From: an uncultured Clostridia bacterium
GTDB taxonomy: Bacteria > Bacillota > Clostridia > UBA1381
DNA length: 64,000 bases
Direction of reading: 5' to 3'
Assembly: GCA_934501535.1 (NCBI GenBank)
Contig: CAKSUM010000014.1
Span: 1 to 64,000 of the forward strand
The position numbers were made by a program, and so were the translations under genes. The notes beneath the pieces were generated by a model. It ran no database searches and was not told the DNA's origin. It was given only the letters and a program-made list of their open reading frames with translations. This document shows, piece after piece, positions 48,887 through 57,478 of the stretch. Numbering within the stretch: the first letter of the stretch is position 1; each line of letters begins with the position of its first letter.

Positions 48887-48921
48887 TATATGTGGGTGAA
48901 AGCTCATTTCACCCGCATATA
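48887..48921 (+). other. Stem-loop between binding-protein and permease genes
   Basis: TATATGTGGGTGAAA pairs with TTTCACCCGCATATA around GCTCA, with one mismatch. No T-run, so RNA stabilisation or partial attenuation rather than full termination. Confidence 0.75.
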
Positions 48922-48948
48922 CGGCTTGTTTCAGAAAGGAAATGACTT

Positions 48949-49857
48949 ATGGCAAAGCAACAATCAACCGCAAAAAATAAGCCGGTTTCGGGATTATTAA
49001 GACGCAATATTTCCGGCTGGCTTTTGATTATTCCGTCAATTATTTTGTTTGTCTTTATAATATGGAGACCTATTATTATCGGAATCAGTTATTCTTTTTT
49101 TGATTTACAGGGTTTTAAACCCGTGGAATTTGTGGGGTTTAAGAATTTTGCGGAGGTTTTGAACGATACTAATTTTATTAAAACCCTGATAAATACCGTA
49201 GGCTATGTTTTTTGGTCACTCATAATCGGATTTCCGCTGCCTTTTATATGCGCGGTTATGCTGAATGAACTTGTTCACATGAAAGGCTATTTTAAAATTA
49301 CTACATATCTTCCGGTTGTTATTCCGACTATTGCGACGGCTTTTATTTGGAAAATGGTATATATGGACGGCCCCGGAGGTCTTTTGAATATGCTTTTATA
49401 TTACTTCGGAATTGAGCCGATGGGCTGGCTCAGCAACAAGACTCTGGTTATTCCGCTGATTGTGGTTTCCATGTCATGGAGCGGATTCGGCTCGACATTG
49501 ATTATGTATCTGGCAACGCTGCAGGGGATTAATCAGGAGCTTTATGAGGCGGCGCGTCTTGACGGCGCAGGATTTTTCAGAAGAATAAAGCATGTTTTGT
49601 TTCCGCATATGCGCGGAGTTGTGTTGCTTTTGGCTATAAGGCAGATTATAGGTGTATTCAGCGTCGCGGAGCAGCCGCTGGCAATGACGGGCGGAGGACC
49701 CAACGGGGCGTCAATGTCTTTGGGGCTTACAAATTACTATTACGCATTCAAATATTCACAGTATGATAAGTCAATGGCGCTGGGCGTAATAACGTTTTGC
49801 CTGCTCCTGGTGCTGACGTTTGTATATTTCGGTCTGGATCGCCGCATAGAGGAATAG
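48949..49857 (+). CDS. ABC sugar transporter permease 1 (MalF/UgpA type)
   Basis: A 302-residue membrane protein with GAAAGGAAATGACTT upstream. Six transmembrane segments are visible, starting with WLLIIPSIILFVFIIWRPII and ending with ALGVITFCLLLVLTFVYFG. The EAA loop that contacts the ATPase reads YEAARLDGAGFFRRIKHVLF. It pairs with the next gene, 12 bp downstream, to form the channel for the sugar captured by the binding protein. Confidence 0.95.
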   Translation: MAKQQSTAKNKPVSGLLRRNISGWLLIIPSIILFVFIIWRPIIIGISYSFFDLQGFKPVEFVGFKNFAEVLNDTNFIKTLINTVGYVFWSLIIGFPLPFICAVMLNELVHMKGYFKITTYLPVVIPTIATAFIWKMVYMDGPGGLLNMLLYYFGIEPMGWLSNKTLVIPLIVVSMSWSGFGSTLIMYLATLQGINQELYEAARLDGAGFFRRIKHVLFPHMRGVVLLLAIRQIIGVFSVAEQPLAMTGGGPNGASMSLGLTNYYYAFKYSQYDKSMALGVITFCLLLVLTFVYFGLDRRIEE

Positions 49858-49869
49858 GGGGGACATAAA

Positions 49870-50778
49870 ATGAAAACGAGAAATGCCGATAGATTTTCCG
49901 ATAAAACAAGCGGTCTTTTAAACTGGGCTGACCTTAAAAAGCCGCAGTTTAAACTGCTTTATTGGTCAATGTTTCTGATTATGTTCATTATAAGCCTTAT
50001 ATGTCTTTTGCCGACGCTGTGGGTTGCGGTGTCGGGATTTAAAGATGTAAATGAAATGTATGCCGTTCCGCCGACGCTGCTGCCGAAAACTTTCGATTTC
50101 GCAAGAATAGGCGAAGTCTGGAATAAGGTAAATGTTTTGGGATATTTTAAAAATTCCGTTATGCTTATAGTCGGCTGCTGGGCATGCGACATTGTGATAA
50201 ACGGTCTGGCGGGCTATGTTCTCTCGAGAATTAAGCCGGTCGGTTCAAGACTTATAGAAACACTGGTTTTTTGGTCTATGCTTCTTCCCGGAATAAGCAT
50301 GGTACCGCTGTATATGACATTTGTTGATGTGCCTTTTATACATGTGAACCTGATAGGGAGCTATACGCCTATCTGGATTATGGCAGGCGCAAATGCATTT
50401 AATATTCTGCTGTTCCGAAACTTTTTTAACGGCATACCGATGTCATATCTTGAGGCTGCGAGAATAGACGGCTGCACCGATCTCGGAATTTTCGGCAGAA
50501 TTATCATTCCGCTTTCCAAGCCGATCATTATGGTTGTCACAATTTTCAGCATTACCGGAACGTGGGGTAATTTTATGTGGCCGTACCTTGTTTTGGGAAA
50601 TACAAACAGAGAGCCGGTTTCCGTTATGCTTTATAATCTCGGCTCAAGCACCTCGGGATTGGTGGAAAATGAGTACATGCTGCTTATGATGATTTCAATT
50701 ATTCCTATGATACTTATGTATGCAATCTTCTCAAAGCACATCATGGGAGGACTTAATATGAGCGGTTTGAAAGGATAA
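49870..50778 (+). CDS. ABC sugar transporter permease 2 (MalG/UgpE type)
   Basis: A 302-residue membrane protein behind AGGGGGGACATAAA. It has six membrane segments and the EAA loop LEAARIDGCTDLGIFGRIII; the C-terminus ends in HIMGGLNMSGLKG, typical of this family. No ATPase gene follows, so the importer must borrow a shared MsmK-like ATPase coded elsewhere, as many Firmicutes sugar importers do. The next gene, a GH38-like protein, starts 27 bp downstream in the same operon. Confidence 0.95.
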   Translation: MKTRNADRFSDKTSGLLNWADLKKPQFKLLYWSMFLIMFIISLICLLPTLWVAVSGFKDVNEMYAVPPTLLPKTFDFARIGEVWNKVNVLGYFKNSVMLIVGCWACDIVINGLAGYVLSRIKPVGSRLIETLVFWSMLLPGISMVPLYMTFVDVPFIHVNLIGSYTPIWIMAGANAFNILLFRNFFNGIPMSYLEAARIDGCTDLGIFGRIIIPLSKPIIMVVTIFSITGTWGNFMWPYLVLGNTNREPVSVMLYNLGSSTSGLVENEYMLLMMISIIPMILMYAIFSKHIMGGLNMSGLKG

Positions 50779-50805
50779 TCGCATTTGACTGAAAGGAAAA
50801 AGGCA

Positions 50806-53487
50806 ATGAAAGTTAAAAAAATAGATGTGGTATCAAACACGCACTGGGACAGGGAGTTTCGCAGAAGTTTTGAAAAAACGCGCAGAAATCTTTTGATTAT
50901 GCTTGATACTACGCTTGATATTTTAGAGAATGACCCGGAATATCACTCATTCACAATGGACGGACATACCATTATGATTGACGATTATCTTGAAATGCGT
51001 CCCGAACGGCGTGAGCAGGTTAAAAAATTTGTAAAAGAGGGGCGGCTCATCATCGGCCCGTATTTTACCCTGGCAGAGGAATTTTCAATTTCGCATGAAG
51101 CGATTGTGCGCAATCTGATGTTCGGCAGGAAAACAGTCGAAAAATACGGCGGAAAAACCGGCACGGTTGCATACACGCCGTCATCATGGGGGCAGACGGG
51201 ACAGCTGCCGCAGATTTTTGCCGATTTCGGTCTTACGCATATGATGTTCTACCGCGGTATATCGCATCATGAGGCGCCGGCGGAGTACATATGGGAGGCG
51301 CCCGACGGCACAAAAATGCTTGCAAGCCGGTTTGCACTTTATTGCCGCTACAACTGGTATTATCAGGTACACCGCGCCGTTACCCGAAACCGAGTGTGGT
51401 CAAAGGATTACAAATGGGGCGAATTTGACGAAGTACCGTTCCGTCCTGCCGACGGATACGTCGGTGCCGGCATAAACTATGACCTTAAAATGCCTGTTGC
51501 AAATTACGATAAAACGAACCTCAAAAAAGCAATTCTCGATATGCTGGAAGAAGAAAAAGGGCATTTCACAACGCCTGTATTCTTAGGTATGAACGGTCAC
51601 GATATTTCGGTTGCGTTTCCGCGCGAAAGCGAGGTTATAAAGGACGCAAAGGAGCTTTTTAAGGGCGAGATTGAAATTGAACACACAAACCTTGAGGGGT
51701 TCTGGAAGGACGCCGAAAAATATCTTGATAAAGACAAAATGACGGTTTTAAAAGGCGAGCGCAGAGCGTATCTTAAAGAGGGAAAATGGACGTACCTTTT
51801 CCCGGGGACAATCAGTGCAAGAACGTATTTAAAACAAATGGATTTTGACACGTATACCTCGCTTGTATACATGGCGGAACCGCTCAATGCGCTTGCCGGA
51901 AATGACAGTCAAAGATACTTGGGGCGCGGCTGGCGGTATCTGCTGTCATGCCACAGCCATGACGCAAACGGCGGCGGTTCGCCGGATGAGGTGTGCCGCG
52001 ATATGGAATACCGCTACCGTAAGGCAAGGGATATTGCGGAAATTGTAACCGACGATGCGATGATTGAAATTGCAAAAAATCTTTCGCCCGGCGGACAGGA
52101 AAAAACGGTTGTTCAGCTGGTTGTGTATAATCCGCTGCCGTTTGAGCGTGACGTGATTGTGCCGCTTGATATTGATGTTCCCGATTTCTTCGGAAACGGA
52201 ATTGAGATTGACGGCGTTAAAATGCAGGCAATCACAAGCGGAAAGTCAAGCGTGTTTGTTGATAATATCTGGGAAGTGCCGACAATATTGGACAGCGTAA
52301 ATCACAGATTTTACGCAAAGCTTACCAATGTCCCGGCGCTCGGCTACCGTGCATATGAAATCAAGCCGGCAAAGAACGCGATTTTGAAAAAGCCGGGAAT
52401 TGCGCTCGGGAACGTGCTTGAAAACAGCAAAATCAAAGCGACAGTAAACGGCAACGGTACGGTTGACGTGGAGTATAAGCCGACAGGCAAAAAATATTCG
52501 GGACTTAATTACCTGACATCGCAGGGAGAGGTCGGCAATGCATGGAAGCACGTGTCACCCGAATTTGACAGAAAGTTTATGTCAATCGGCGCAAATGCAA
52601 AGGTGTATACCGTGGAAAGCGGCGAACTTACGGGAAGTGTTGCGGCGGAATTTGATTTTGAAGTGCCCGAAAGCTGCGAAGTAAATCCGAGTGAGATTTA
52701 TACGAAAATTCCGGTCAAGGTGATTTATACACTTGACGAGGACGCAGATTATATCAAGGTAAAGGTTACACTTAACAATACCGCAAAAGACCATTGGCTG
52801 AGAGTTAATTTCCCGACGGGCATCAAAACCGATTGTTCGGTGTGCGACAGTCATTTTGATATTGTAAAGCACGATGTTGCGATACCCGATTCAACCGGCT
52901 GGGTCGAGCAGGCGTTCGGTACGCAGCCGCTGCGGACTTTTGCGGCGGTAACGGACGGTGAAAACGGATTTTCCGTTATGCCGAAAGGACTCTATGAATA
53001 CGAAGTGTTTGACGATACGGTAATGGCACTGACATTAATCCGCGCCTGCCGCATAAAACTTGCGGTATCGGAGGAAAAAATGACTGAGCTTGATGACGAG
53101 GGAGTACAGTGCCCCGGAAAACATACATATGAATATGCGCTGCACTTTGACAGTGCGGATTATACAAAACTTCCGAATAAGGCGGCAGAAATTTTTGCGC
53201 CGGTAAAATGCGCGGCTGTCGGCAGAGGAAAAGGAAATCTGCCGAGAGAAAACAGCCTTTTTGCAATTGATAACAAAAATGTTCATGTGACGGCGGTAAA
53301 GAGAGCAGAGGACGGAAACGGGATAATAGTGCGTTTTTACAATGCGTCCGAACAGGAGCAGACCGTTACGATAAAAACCGATGCAAAGATTTACAAGTGC
53401 AAGATGACAGAGGAAACGGAAAAAGAGATTTGCGATGTTATCACTGTCGGCGCAAAGAAGATTGAAACATTGAGGATAATAAAATGA
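50806..53487 (+). CDS. GH38-like protein lacking the usual Asp nucleophile
   Basis: An 893-residue cytoplasmic protein. ATG 50806 follows GAAAGGAAAAAGGC; a TTG 21 bp upstream overlaps that site. The GH38 fold is clear: SNTHWDREFRRSFEKTRRNL, the GRLIIGPYFTLAEEFSISHE block, FLGMNGHDISV and the zinc-binding SCHSHDANGGGSPDEV. However, where GH38 enzymes have (L)PDxFG with the catalytic Asp, this protein has TPSSWGQTGQLPQI, so position 126 is Ser (codon 51181-51183). It may use another nucleophile, a different mechanism, or be non-hydrolytic. It overlaps the next gene by 4 bp and follows the importer, so it probably processes the imported sugar. Confidence 0.85.
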   Translation: MKVKKIDVVSNTHWDREFRRSFEKTRRNLLIMLDTTLDILENDPEYHSFTMDGHTIMIDDYLEMRPERREQVKKFVKEGRLIIGPYFTLAEEFSISHEAIVRNLMFGRKTVEKYGGKTGTVAYTPSSWGQTGQLPQIFADFGLTHMMFYRGISHHEAPAEYIWEAPDGTKMLASRFALYCRYNWYYQVHRAVTRNRVWSKDYKWGEFDEVPFRPADGYVGAGINYDLKMPVANYDKTNLKKAILDMLEEEKGHFTTPVFLGMNGHDISVAFPRESEVIKDAKELFKGEIEIEHTNLEGFWKDAEKYLDKDKMTVLKGERRAYLKEGKWTYLFPGTISARTYLKQMDFDTYTSLVYMAEPLNALAGNDSQRYLGRGWRYLLSCHSHDANGGGSPDEVCRDMEYRYRKARDIAEIVTDDAMIEIAKNLSPGGQEKTVVQLVVYNPLPFERDVIVPLDIDVPDFFGNGIEIDGVKMQAITSGKSSVFVDNIWEVPTILDSVNHRFYAKLTNVPALGYRAYEIKPAKNAILKKPGIALGNVLENSKIKATVNGNGTVDVEYKPTGKKYSGLNYLTSQGEVGNAWKHVSPEFDRKFMSIGANAKVYTVESGELTGSVAAEFDFEVPESCEVNPSEIYTKIPVKVIYTLDEDADYIKVKVTLNNTAKDHWLRVNFPTGIKTDCSVCDSHFDIVKHDVAIPDSTGWVEQAFGTQPLRTFAAVTDGENGFSVMPKGLYEYEVFDDTVMALTLIRACRIKLAVSEEKMTELDDEGVQCPGKHTYEYALHFDSADYTKLPNKAAEIFAPVKCAAVGRGKGNLPRENSLFAIDNKNVHVTAVKRAEDGNGIIVRFYNASEQEQTVTIKTDAKIYKCKMTEETEKEICDVITVGAKKIETLRIIK

Positions 53488-54410
53488 ACGAAATAACACA
53501 AAATGAATTTTTTGAAACAGGCAGAGACGGAGTGAGAAAAATCCTCACTCCGGACGATAAAAAGATTGACATAGTTGAATTTGACGATAAAAAACTATGC
53601 GTTGTAAAAAGCGGTATGGGGTATCCTGCGATTTATCCGATGCATGAAACGCACTTTGAGCCGAAAGCGGAGGCAATTTTGATGGATTTGGATGGCACGA
53701 GTGTGCACAGCGAGAGTTTTTGGATGTGGATTATTGAGCGCACAACCGCACGGCTTTTGGGCGATGACAATTTTAGGGCAGAACCGGAGGACGAACCGTT
53801 TATATCCGGGAACAGTATGTCGGAACACCTTTTGTATATGATTGATAAATATGCAAAAGGAGCAAGTCTGGAGCTTGCACGTAAGTATTATTTTGAAATT
53901 GTTCATTATGAAATGGACGAAATATTGAAAGGCAGAGGAAAACAGGACGCATTTACACCTGCACCGAATTTGAAGGAATTTTTACTGACGGTAAAAAAAG
54001 AGGGCATAAAGATAGGACTTGTAACAAGCGGTCTGTATGAAAAGGCGATGCCGGAGATAATCTCGGCATTTAATCAGCTTGATATGGGAAATCCCATAGA
54101 TTTTTATGACTGCATAATTACCGCCGGACAGACAATGAAAAAAGGGCAGACAGGAACGCTCGGTGAGCTTGAACCCAAGCCTCACCCGTGGTTCTATGCG
54201 GAGGCGGCAGGAGTCGGACTCGGTATTCCGTTTGAACGGCGGCACAAGGTAATAGGAATTGAGGATAGCTCTGCCGGCGTTGTGTCGATAAAACTTGCGG
54301 GATTTAGCTGCGTGGGTATATCCGGCGGAAATATCGACAAAGCCGGCGTCGGCGATATGTGCGATTACCGGATCGGCGGATTGCCGGAGATGCTGGATAT
54401 TATTATTTAA
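53484..54410 (+). CDS. HAD-superfamily phosphatase with an N-terminal extension
   Basis: A 308-residue protein whose ATG overlaps the stop of the GH38-like gene (ATGA), implying tight translational coupling. About 65 extra residues precede the HAD core, including KKIDIVEFDDKKLCVVKSGM. The nucleophile motif is MDLDGTSVHSE with Asp68/Asp70, followed by a helical cap, the motif II region IGLVTSGLYEKAMP and the motif III/IV segment KPHPWFYAEAAGVGL ... VIGIEDSSAGV. The closest functional types are beta-phosphoglucomutase or sugar-phosphatase-like HADs. Coupled to sugar import, it likely acts on a sugar phosphate released in this pathway. Confidence 0.85.
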   Translation: MNEITQNEFFETGRDGVRKILTPDDKKIDIVEFDDKKLCVVKSGMGYPAIYPMHETHFEPKAEAILMDLDGTSVHSESFWMWIIERTTARLLGDDNFRAEPEDEPFISGNSMSEHLLYMIDKYAKGASLELARKYYFEIVHYEMDEILKGRGKQDAFTPAPNLKEFLLTVKKEGIKIGLVTSGLYEKAMPEIISAFNQLDMGNPIDFYDCIITAGQTMKKGQTGTLGELEPKPHPWFYAEAAGVGLGIPFERRHKVIGIEDSSAGVVSIKLAGFSCVGISGGNIDKAGVGDMCDYRIGGLPEMLDIII

Positions 54411-55040
54411 ATATTTTTTTACGGACAAAGGAAAATGAAACTTGAGGGGAAAATAATGTATCGTTTAAAGAAGCAAGTGTAAAAGAAATTCAGGCGGAAA
54501 CGGAATTATAGTTTATCGGCAAGTGTATTATGTGAATATGCAACGCAAAAAAGGGGGACGGTATTGTCCTCTTTTTTTACGAAAACTTTTTCAGTTTTTC
54601 CATCTTGGTTGTCCTAAGATTTTGTTCCACAAAAATCCCCATAATACACAAGACTATATAACCACATTCTAATTATATGCCGTTATGTTGTCGATTTCAA
54701 CCCATTTTATTAAGATTGTACACGTGTGACATAATGAATAAAAAGCAATAATGCATTTTTGACATCGGTTCCGCTTGTTTAAGCCGAAAAAACACAAAAT
54801 GATTATAATACTAAAAATATATCCATTAAAAATGAGTTATGTATAAATTTAACGAAACATGTGCCCGAAAAACAGCAGTTTTGACAACTTTCTCCGACAA
54901 TTTATGCATTTGACGGATACAGAGGTGCAAATCAGACAAAATTCGACAGAAAAATCCGGTTTCAGGCTTGCTTTTTTAACACAAAAACCTTAAAAATTTT
55001 GTGCAGGTGCGCCGCGGTGTTGTGCTCAAAGCACTGAAAA
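54411..55040. other. AT-rich intergenic stretch without a recognisable gene
   Basis: Apart from the terminator at 54548-54578, I see only short, interrupted frames, poly-A/T tracts and no ribosome site leading into an ORF. A TTGACA-like box near 54760 is not matched by a convincing -10 or gene. Confidence 0.5.
54548..54578 (+). terminator. Terminator of the importer operon
   Basis: AAAGGGGGAC pairs (with G-T wobbles) with GTCCTCTTT around GGTATT, followed by a T7 tract. Confidence 0.7.
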
Positions 55041-55079
55041 TGTACGGTGACAATGAAATGTTTTCACTATCACCGTACA
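55041..55079 (-). other. Long inverted repeat downstream of the HAD gene
   Basis: TGTACGGTGA (55041-55050) and TCACCGTACA (55070-55079) are perfect 10-bp arms with further partial pairing inside. No U-tract on either side; probably an mRNA 3'-end structure for the reverse-strand operon. Confidence 0.55.
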
Positions 55080-55162
55080 GCTGATTTTATCTATCGGCGG
55101 CTTTATAATTTTTCTTTAAAAGTTCTTTAAAATCCGCTGCCGCCAAATACCGCAAAGCATCG

Positions 55163-55885
55163 TTATCCCTCCTCTATCACGTCAAACAAATACGAAATAT
55201 CGGGAATGACCGCGTCTGCATGTGGCATGAGCCGTTCGCGGCTGTTTGCGGTTTCTCCCACGCCTATTACGGAAATCCCGGCATTGCGTGCAAAGCGTAT
55301 ATCGGTCATTGTATCTCCCACCATTACCGCTTTTTCGGAAGGAATACCGAGTTCGCTTAAAAATTCCAATGCGCACCCGGGATTTGGTTTAATCGGATTT
55401 ATGCCGTCATCGGTATAGATTTTTTCAAACAAGTCCTCTATTCCGAGTTTTTCAAGACACTTGTGTGTAATTTGTGCATCGTCCGTAGTTACAACGGCAA
55501 GCTTTCTGCCGCCGTTCTTCAGTTTTTCAAGAACGGCTCTGATATTTTTACAAGCCGGCTCGATTTTTCCCGAACCGGCATTATTGTTATACGCCGAAAC
55601 CGTCATTTTTACAATATCGGTATCCGAAATATCAACGCCGAACTCCCGCAGAATTTCACCTATCGCCAATGCGATTTGCTCATATGTACCCTTGCATAAA
55701 AGTCCGTCAATGTCTGCGGTATCGCCGGAGATACCCAAAGCTTCAAGCAGTCTGCTCATGGGAATATCGTCTCTGTTAAGTTGCCGTAAAATATCCCTTA
55801 TGGCACAGTGGGAAACCTCAACCCAAAAGCTGTCGAATTTTATTAATGTTCCGTCTTTATCGAAAATTATCGCCCGTACGTCCAA
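55163..55885 (-). CDS. HAD-IA phosphatase (phosphoglycolate-phosphatase-like)
   Basis: A 240-residue protein. Motif I FDKDGTLIKFDSF has Asp9/Asp11; motif II is LAVVTTDDAQIT; motif III KPNPGCALEFL; motif IV VMVGDTMTDIRFARNAG. A helical cap sits between residues ~20 and ~95. The family removes phosphate from small molecules, often 2-phosphoglycolate or sugar phosphates. Downstream, in another frame, 55101-55166 reads NDALRYLAAADFKELLKKNY and KAADR before a stop, which looks like the lost C-terminus: one missing base at about 55164 would explain the present end at EEG. It lies 68 bp after the cupin gene on the same strand. Confidence 0.85.
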   Translation of the reverse strand: MDVRAIIFDKDGTLIKFDSFWVEVSHCAIRDILRQLNRDDIPMSRLLEALGISGDTADIDGLLCKGTYEQIALAIGEILREFGVDISDTDIVKMTVSAYNNNAGSGKIEPACKNIRAVLEKLKNGGRKLAVVTTDDAQITHKCLEKLGIEDLFEKIYTDDGINPIKPNPGCALEFLSELGIPSEKAVMVGDTMTDIRFARNAGISVIGVGETANSRERLMPHADAVIPDISYLFDVIEEG

Positions 55886-55953
55886 AAATTATCACTCCGT
55901 AAATTTTAATATCGTCATAAATGACATGTCAAAAGAGAACAGAAATTTCTTTA

Positions 55954-56355
55954 TTACAGCTTATCGTATTCCTCGTCGGATACCGGTTCGCACCATTCGT
56001 TTTTGGTGTTTTCGCCCGGAACCTCAACCGCAAGATGCGAGAACCGGCTGTCCTTCGCCGCACCGTGCCAATGCTTAACGCCCGGTTTAATGTTCACTAC
56101 ATCGCCGGGATTTAGTTTCCGTGCCTCCTTGCCCCACTCCTGGTAATATCCGTGCCCGGCAACGCAAATCAGGATTTGTCCGCCGCCTTTATCCGCGTGG
56201 TGGATATGCCGGTTGTTACGGCAGCCCGGCTCAAAGGTTACATTGAATATTCCGACCTGCTCGGTGGAAAGCGGCGCAAGATAGCTCTGTCCGATAAAAT
56301 ACTTTGCAAACGCATCATTTTTTTCGCCTGTTTTAAATACGCTTAGTTCTTTCAT
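55954..56355 (-). CDS. Small cupin-domain protein
   Basis: A 133-residue single-domain cupin. Motif 1, including NNRHIHHADKGGGQILICV, carries the metal-binding histidines; motif 2 is DVVNIKPGVKHWHGAAKDS. The length, the GGGQ core and the KHWHGA ending fit the carboxymuconolactone-decarboxylase-associated cupins. It has AAAGGAC upstream of its ATG at 56355 and is transcribed from the promoter at 56544-56571 with a leader of about 180 nt. Its role is unknown; such proteins usually bind a metal and a small acidic or sugar ligand. Confidence 0.82.
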   Translation of the reverse strand: MKELSVFKTGEKNDAFAKYFIGQSYLAPLSTEQVGIFNVTFEPGCRNNRHIHHADKGGGQILICVAGHGYYQEWGKEARKLNPGDVVNIKPGVKHWHGAAKDSRFSHLAVEVPGENTKNEWCEPVSDEEYDKL

Positions 56356-56543
56356 ATTATATTGTCCTTTCTTTATTCATTTTCAAATTATGAAGCTTTT
56401 TTATAAACTTCGGGTCATAACAGCTTATAACCGCAGCGGAATTTGCAATCTCTGCCGTATCCCTCGCCCGGCGTTTCAACCACGTTGTTACCGGCTCGTT
56501 CGCGTTTCGCGGATAAAAAATTGCAATATTCCCTCTTTTTGTT

Positions 56544-56571
56544 ATTATATCACAAATAACAGCATTTTAAA
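56544..56571 (-). promoter_or_regulatory. Promoter of the cupin / HAD genes
   Basis: Reverse strand TTTAAA (56566-56571), 16 bp, TATAAT (56544-56549). Confidence 0.6.
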
Positions 56572-56738
56572 GTGTTTTTTCGGTAGCTATAAGCACTCTG
56601 CGTAAAATTTTCCGAACGCAGGCGCCGGTATTGACATTACATGCCAAAAATGATATTATAATAAAAAGTGCCGCCGGCGGATGATTATACATGATTTCCC
56701 GGCTGCGGACGGATTTTTTTTTGCGGAGGACTGATAAA

Positions 56739-57461
56739 ATGAACACGGCAAATATAAAATTAATAGCATTTGACCTTGACGGCACGCTCACGCAGCACAA
56801 GGAGCCGCTGTCGCCGGAAAACAAAGCCGCGCTTGACGAGCTCGGTAAAAAATACAAACTGATTATGGCGGGCGCCGGGCAGGCAAAGCGGATATTCGGT
56901 CAGATGAACGGCTATCCGATAGATATAATCGGCAACTACGGACTGCAGTTCGCCGAATATAATAAGGAAACAAAAGATGTCGATATTATCCGCAATCTGG
57001 CGTTTGACTGCGACAGAGAAAGCGTCGAAAAAAGAGTAACAATGCTCAGGCGCAAATACGGTTATACCGATTTTAAGGGCGATAATGTTGAGTATCACCC
57101 CTCGGGCTGTGTGACGTTTCCGCTGCTGGGGACGCGCGCAAATCCGGAGGATAAAATCAGCTTTGACCCCGACAGAAGCAAAAGACGCGCGTTTTACCGT
57201 GATGTCGCGGATACATTTCATGAATACAATGTGTTTGTAGGGGGTTCGTCATCATTTGACATGGCGCCCAAGCCGTACGATAAATACTATGCGCTCGATT
57301 TGTACTGCAAAGAGAATAACCTCGCTCATGAAAATGTTGTTTTTGTCGGCGATGACTATGGCATCGGCGGAAATGACGAGTCGGTATACAAGTCGGATAT
57401 TGCATTTTTATGCATTGATAATTATATGGATTTCCCCGAAAAAATAAAGGTGCTGCTGTAA
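56739..57461 (+). CDS. HAD-IIB phosphatase, phosphomannomutase-like
   Basis: A 240-residue protein. The start at 56739 follows GCGGAGGACTGATAAA. Motif I is IAFDLDGTLTQHK (Asp12/Asp14). The C-terminal part is unlike Cof-type HADs: FVGGSSSFDMAPKPYDKYYA and VVFVGDDYGIGGNDESVYKS recall the eukaryotic-type phosphomannomutase family (FDVFPxGWDK ... GGNDxE). That family interconverts mannose 6-phosphate and mannose 1-phosphate, which would suit a mannosidase-rich locus, but a plain phosphatase is equally possible. It is a single gene, opposite in direction to the cupin and to the next HAD gene. Confidence 0.75.
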   Translation: MNTANIKLIAFDLDGTLTQHKEPLSPENKAALDELGKKYKLIMAGAGQAKRIFGQMNGYPIDIIGNYGLQFAEYNKETKDVDIIRNLAFDCDRESVEKRVTMLRRKYGYTDFKGDNVEYHPSGCVTFPLLGTRANPEDKISFDPDRSKRRAFYRDVADTFHEYNVFVGGSSSFDMAPKPYDKYYALDLYCKENNLAHENVVFVGDDYGIGGNDESVYKSDIAFLCIDNYMDFPEKIKVLL

Positions 57462-57478
57462 AGAGGGGCGCGCACGGG

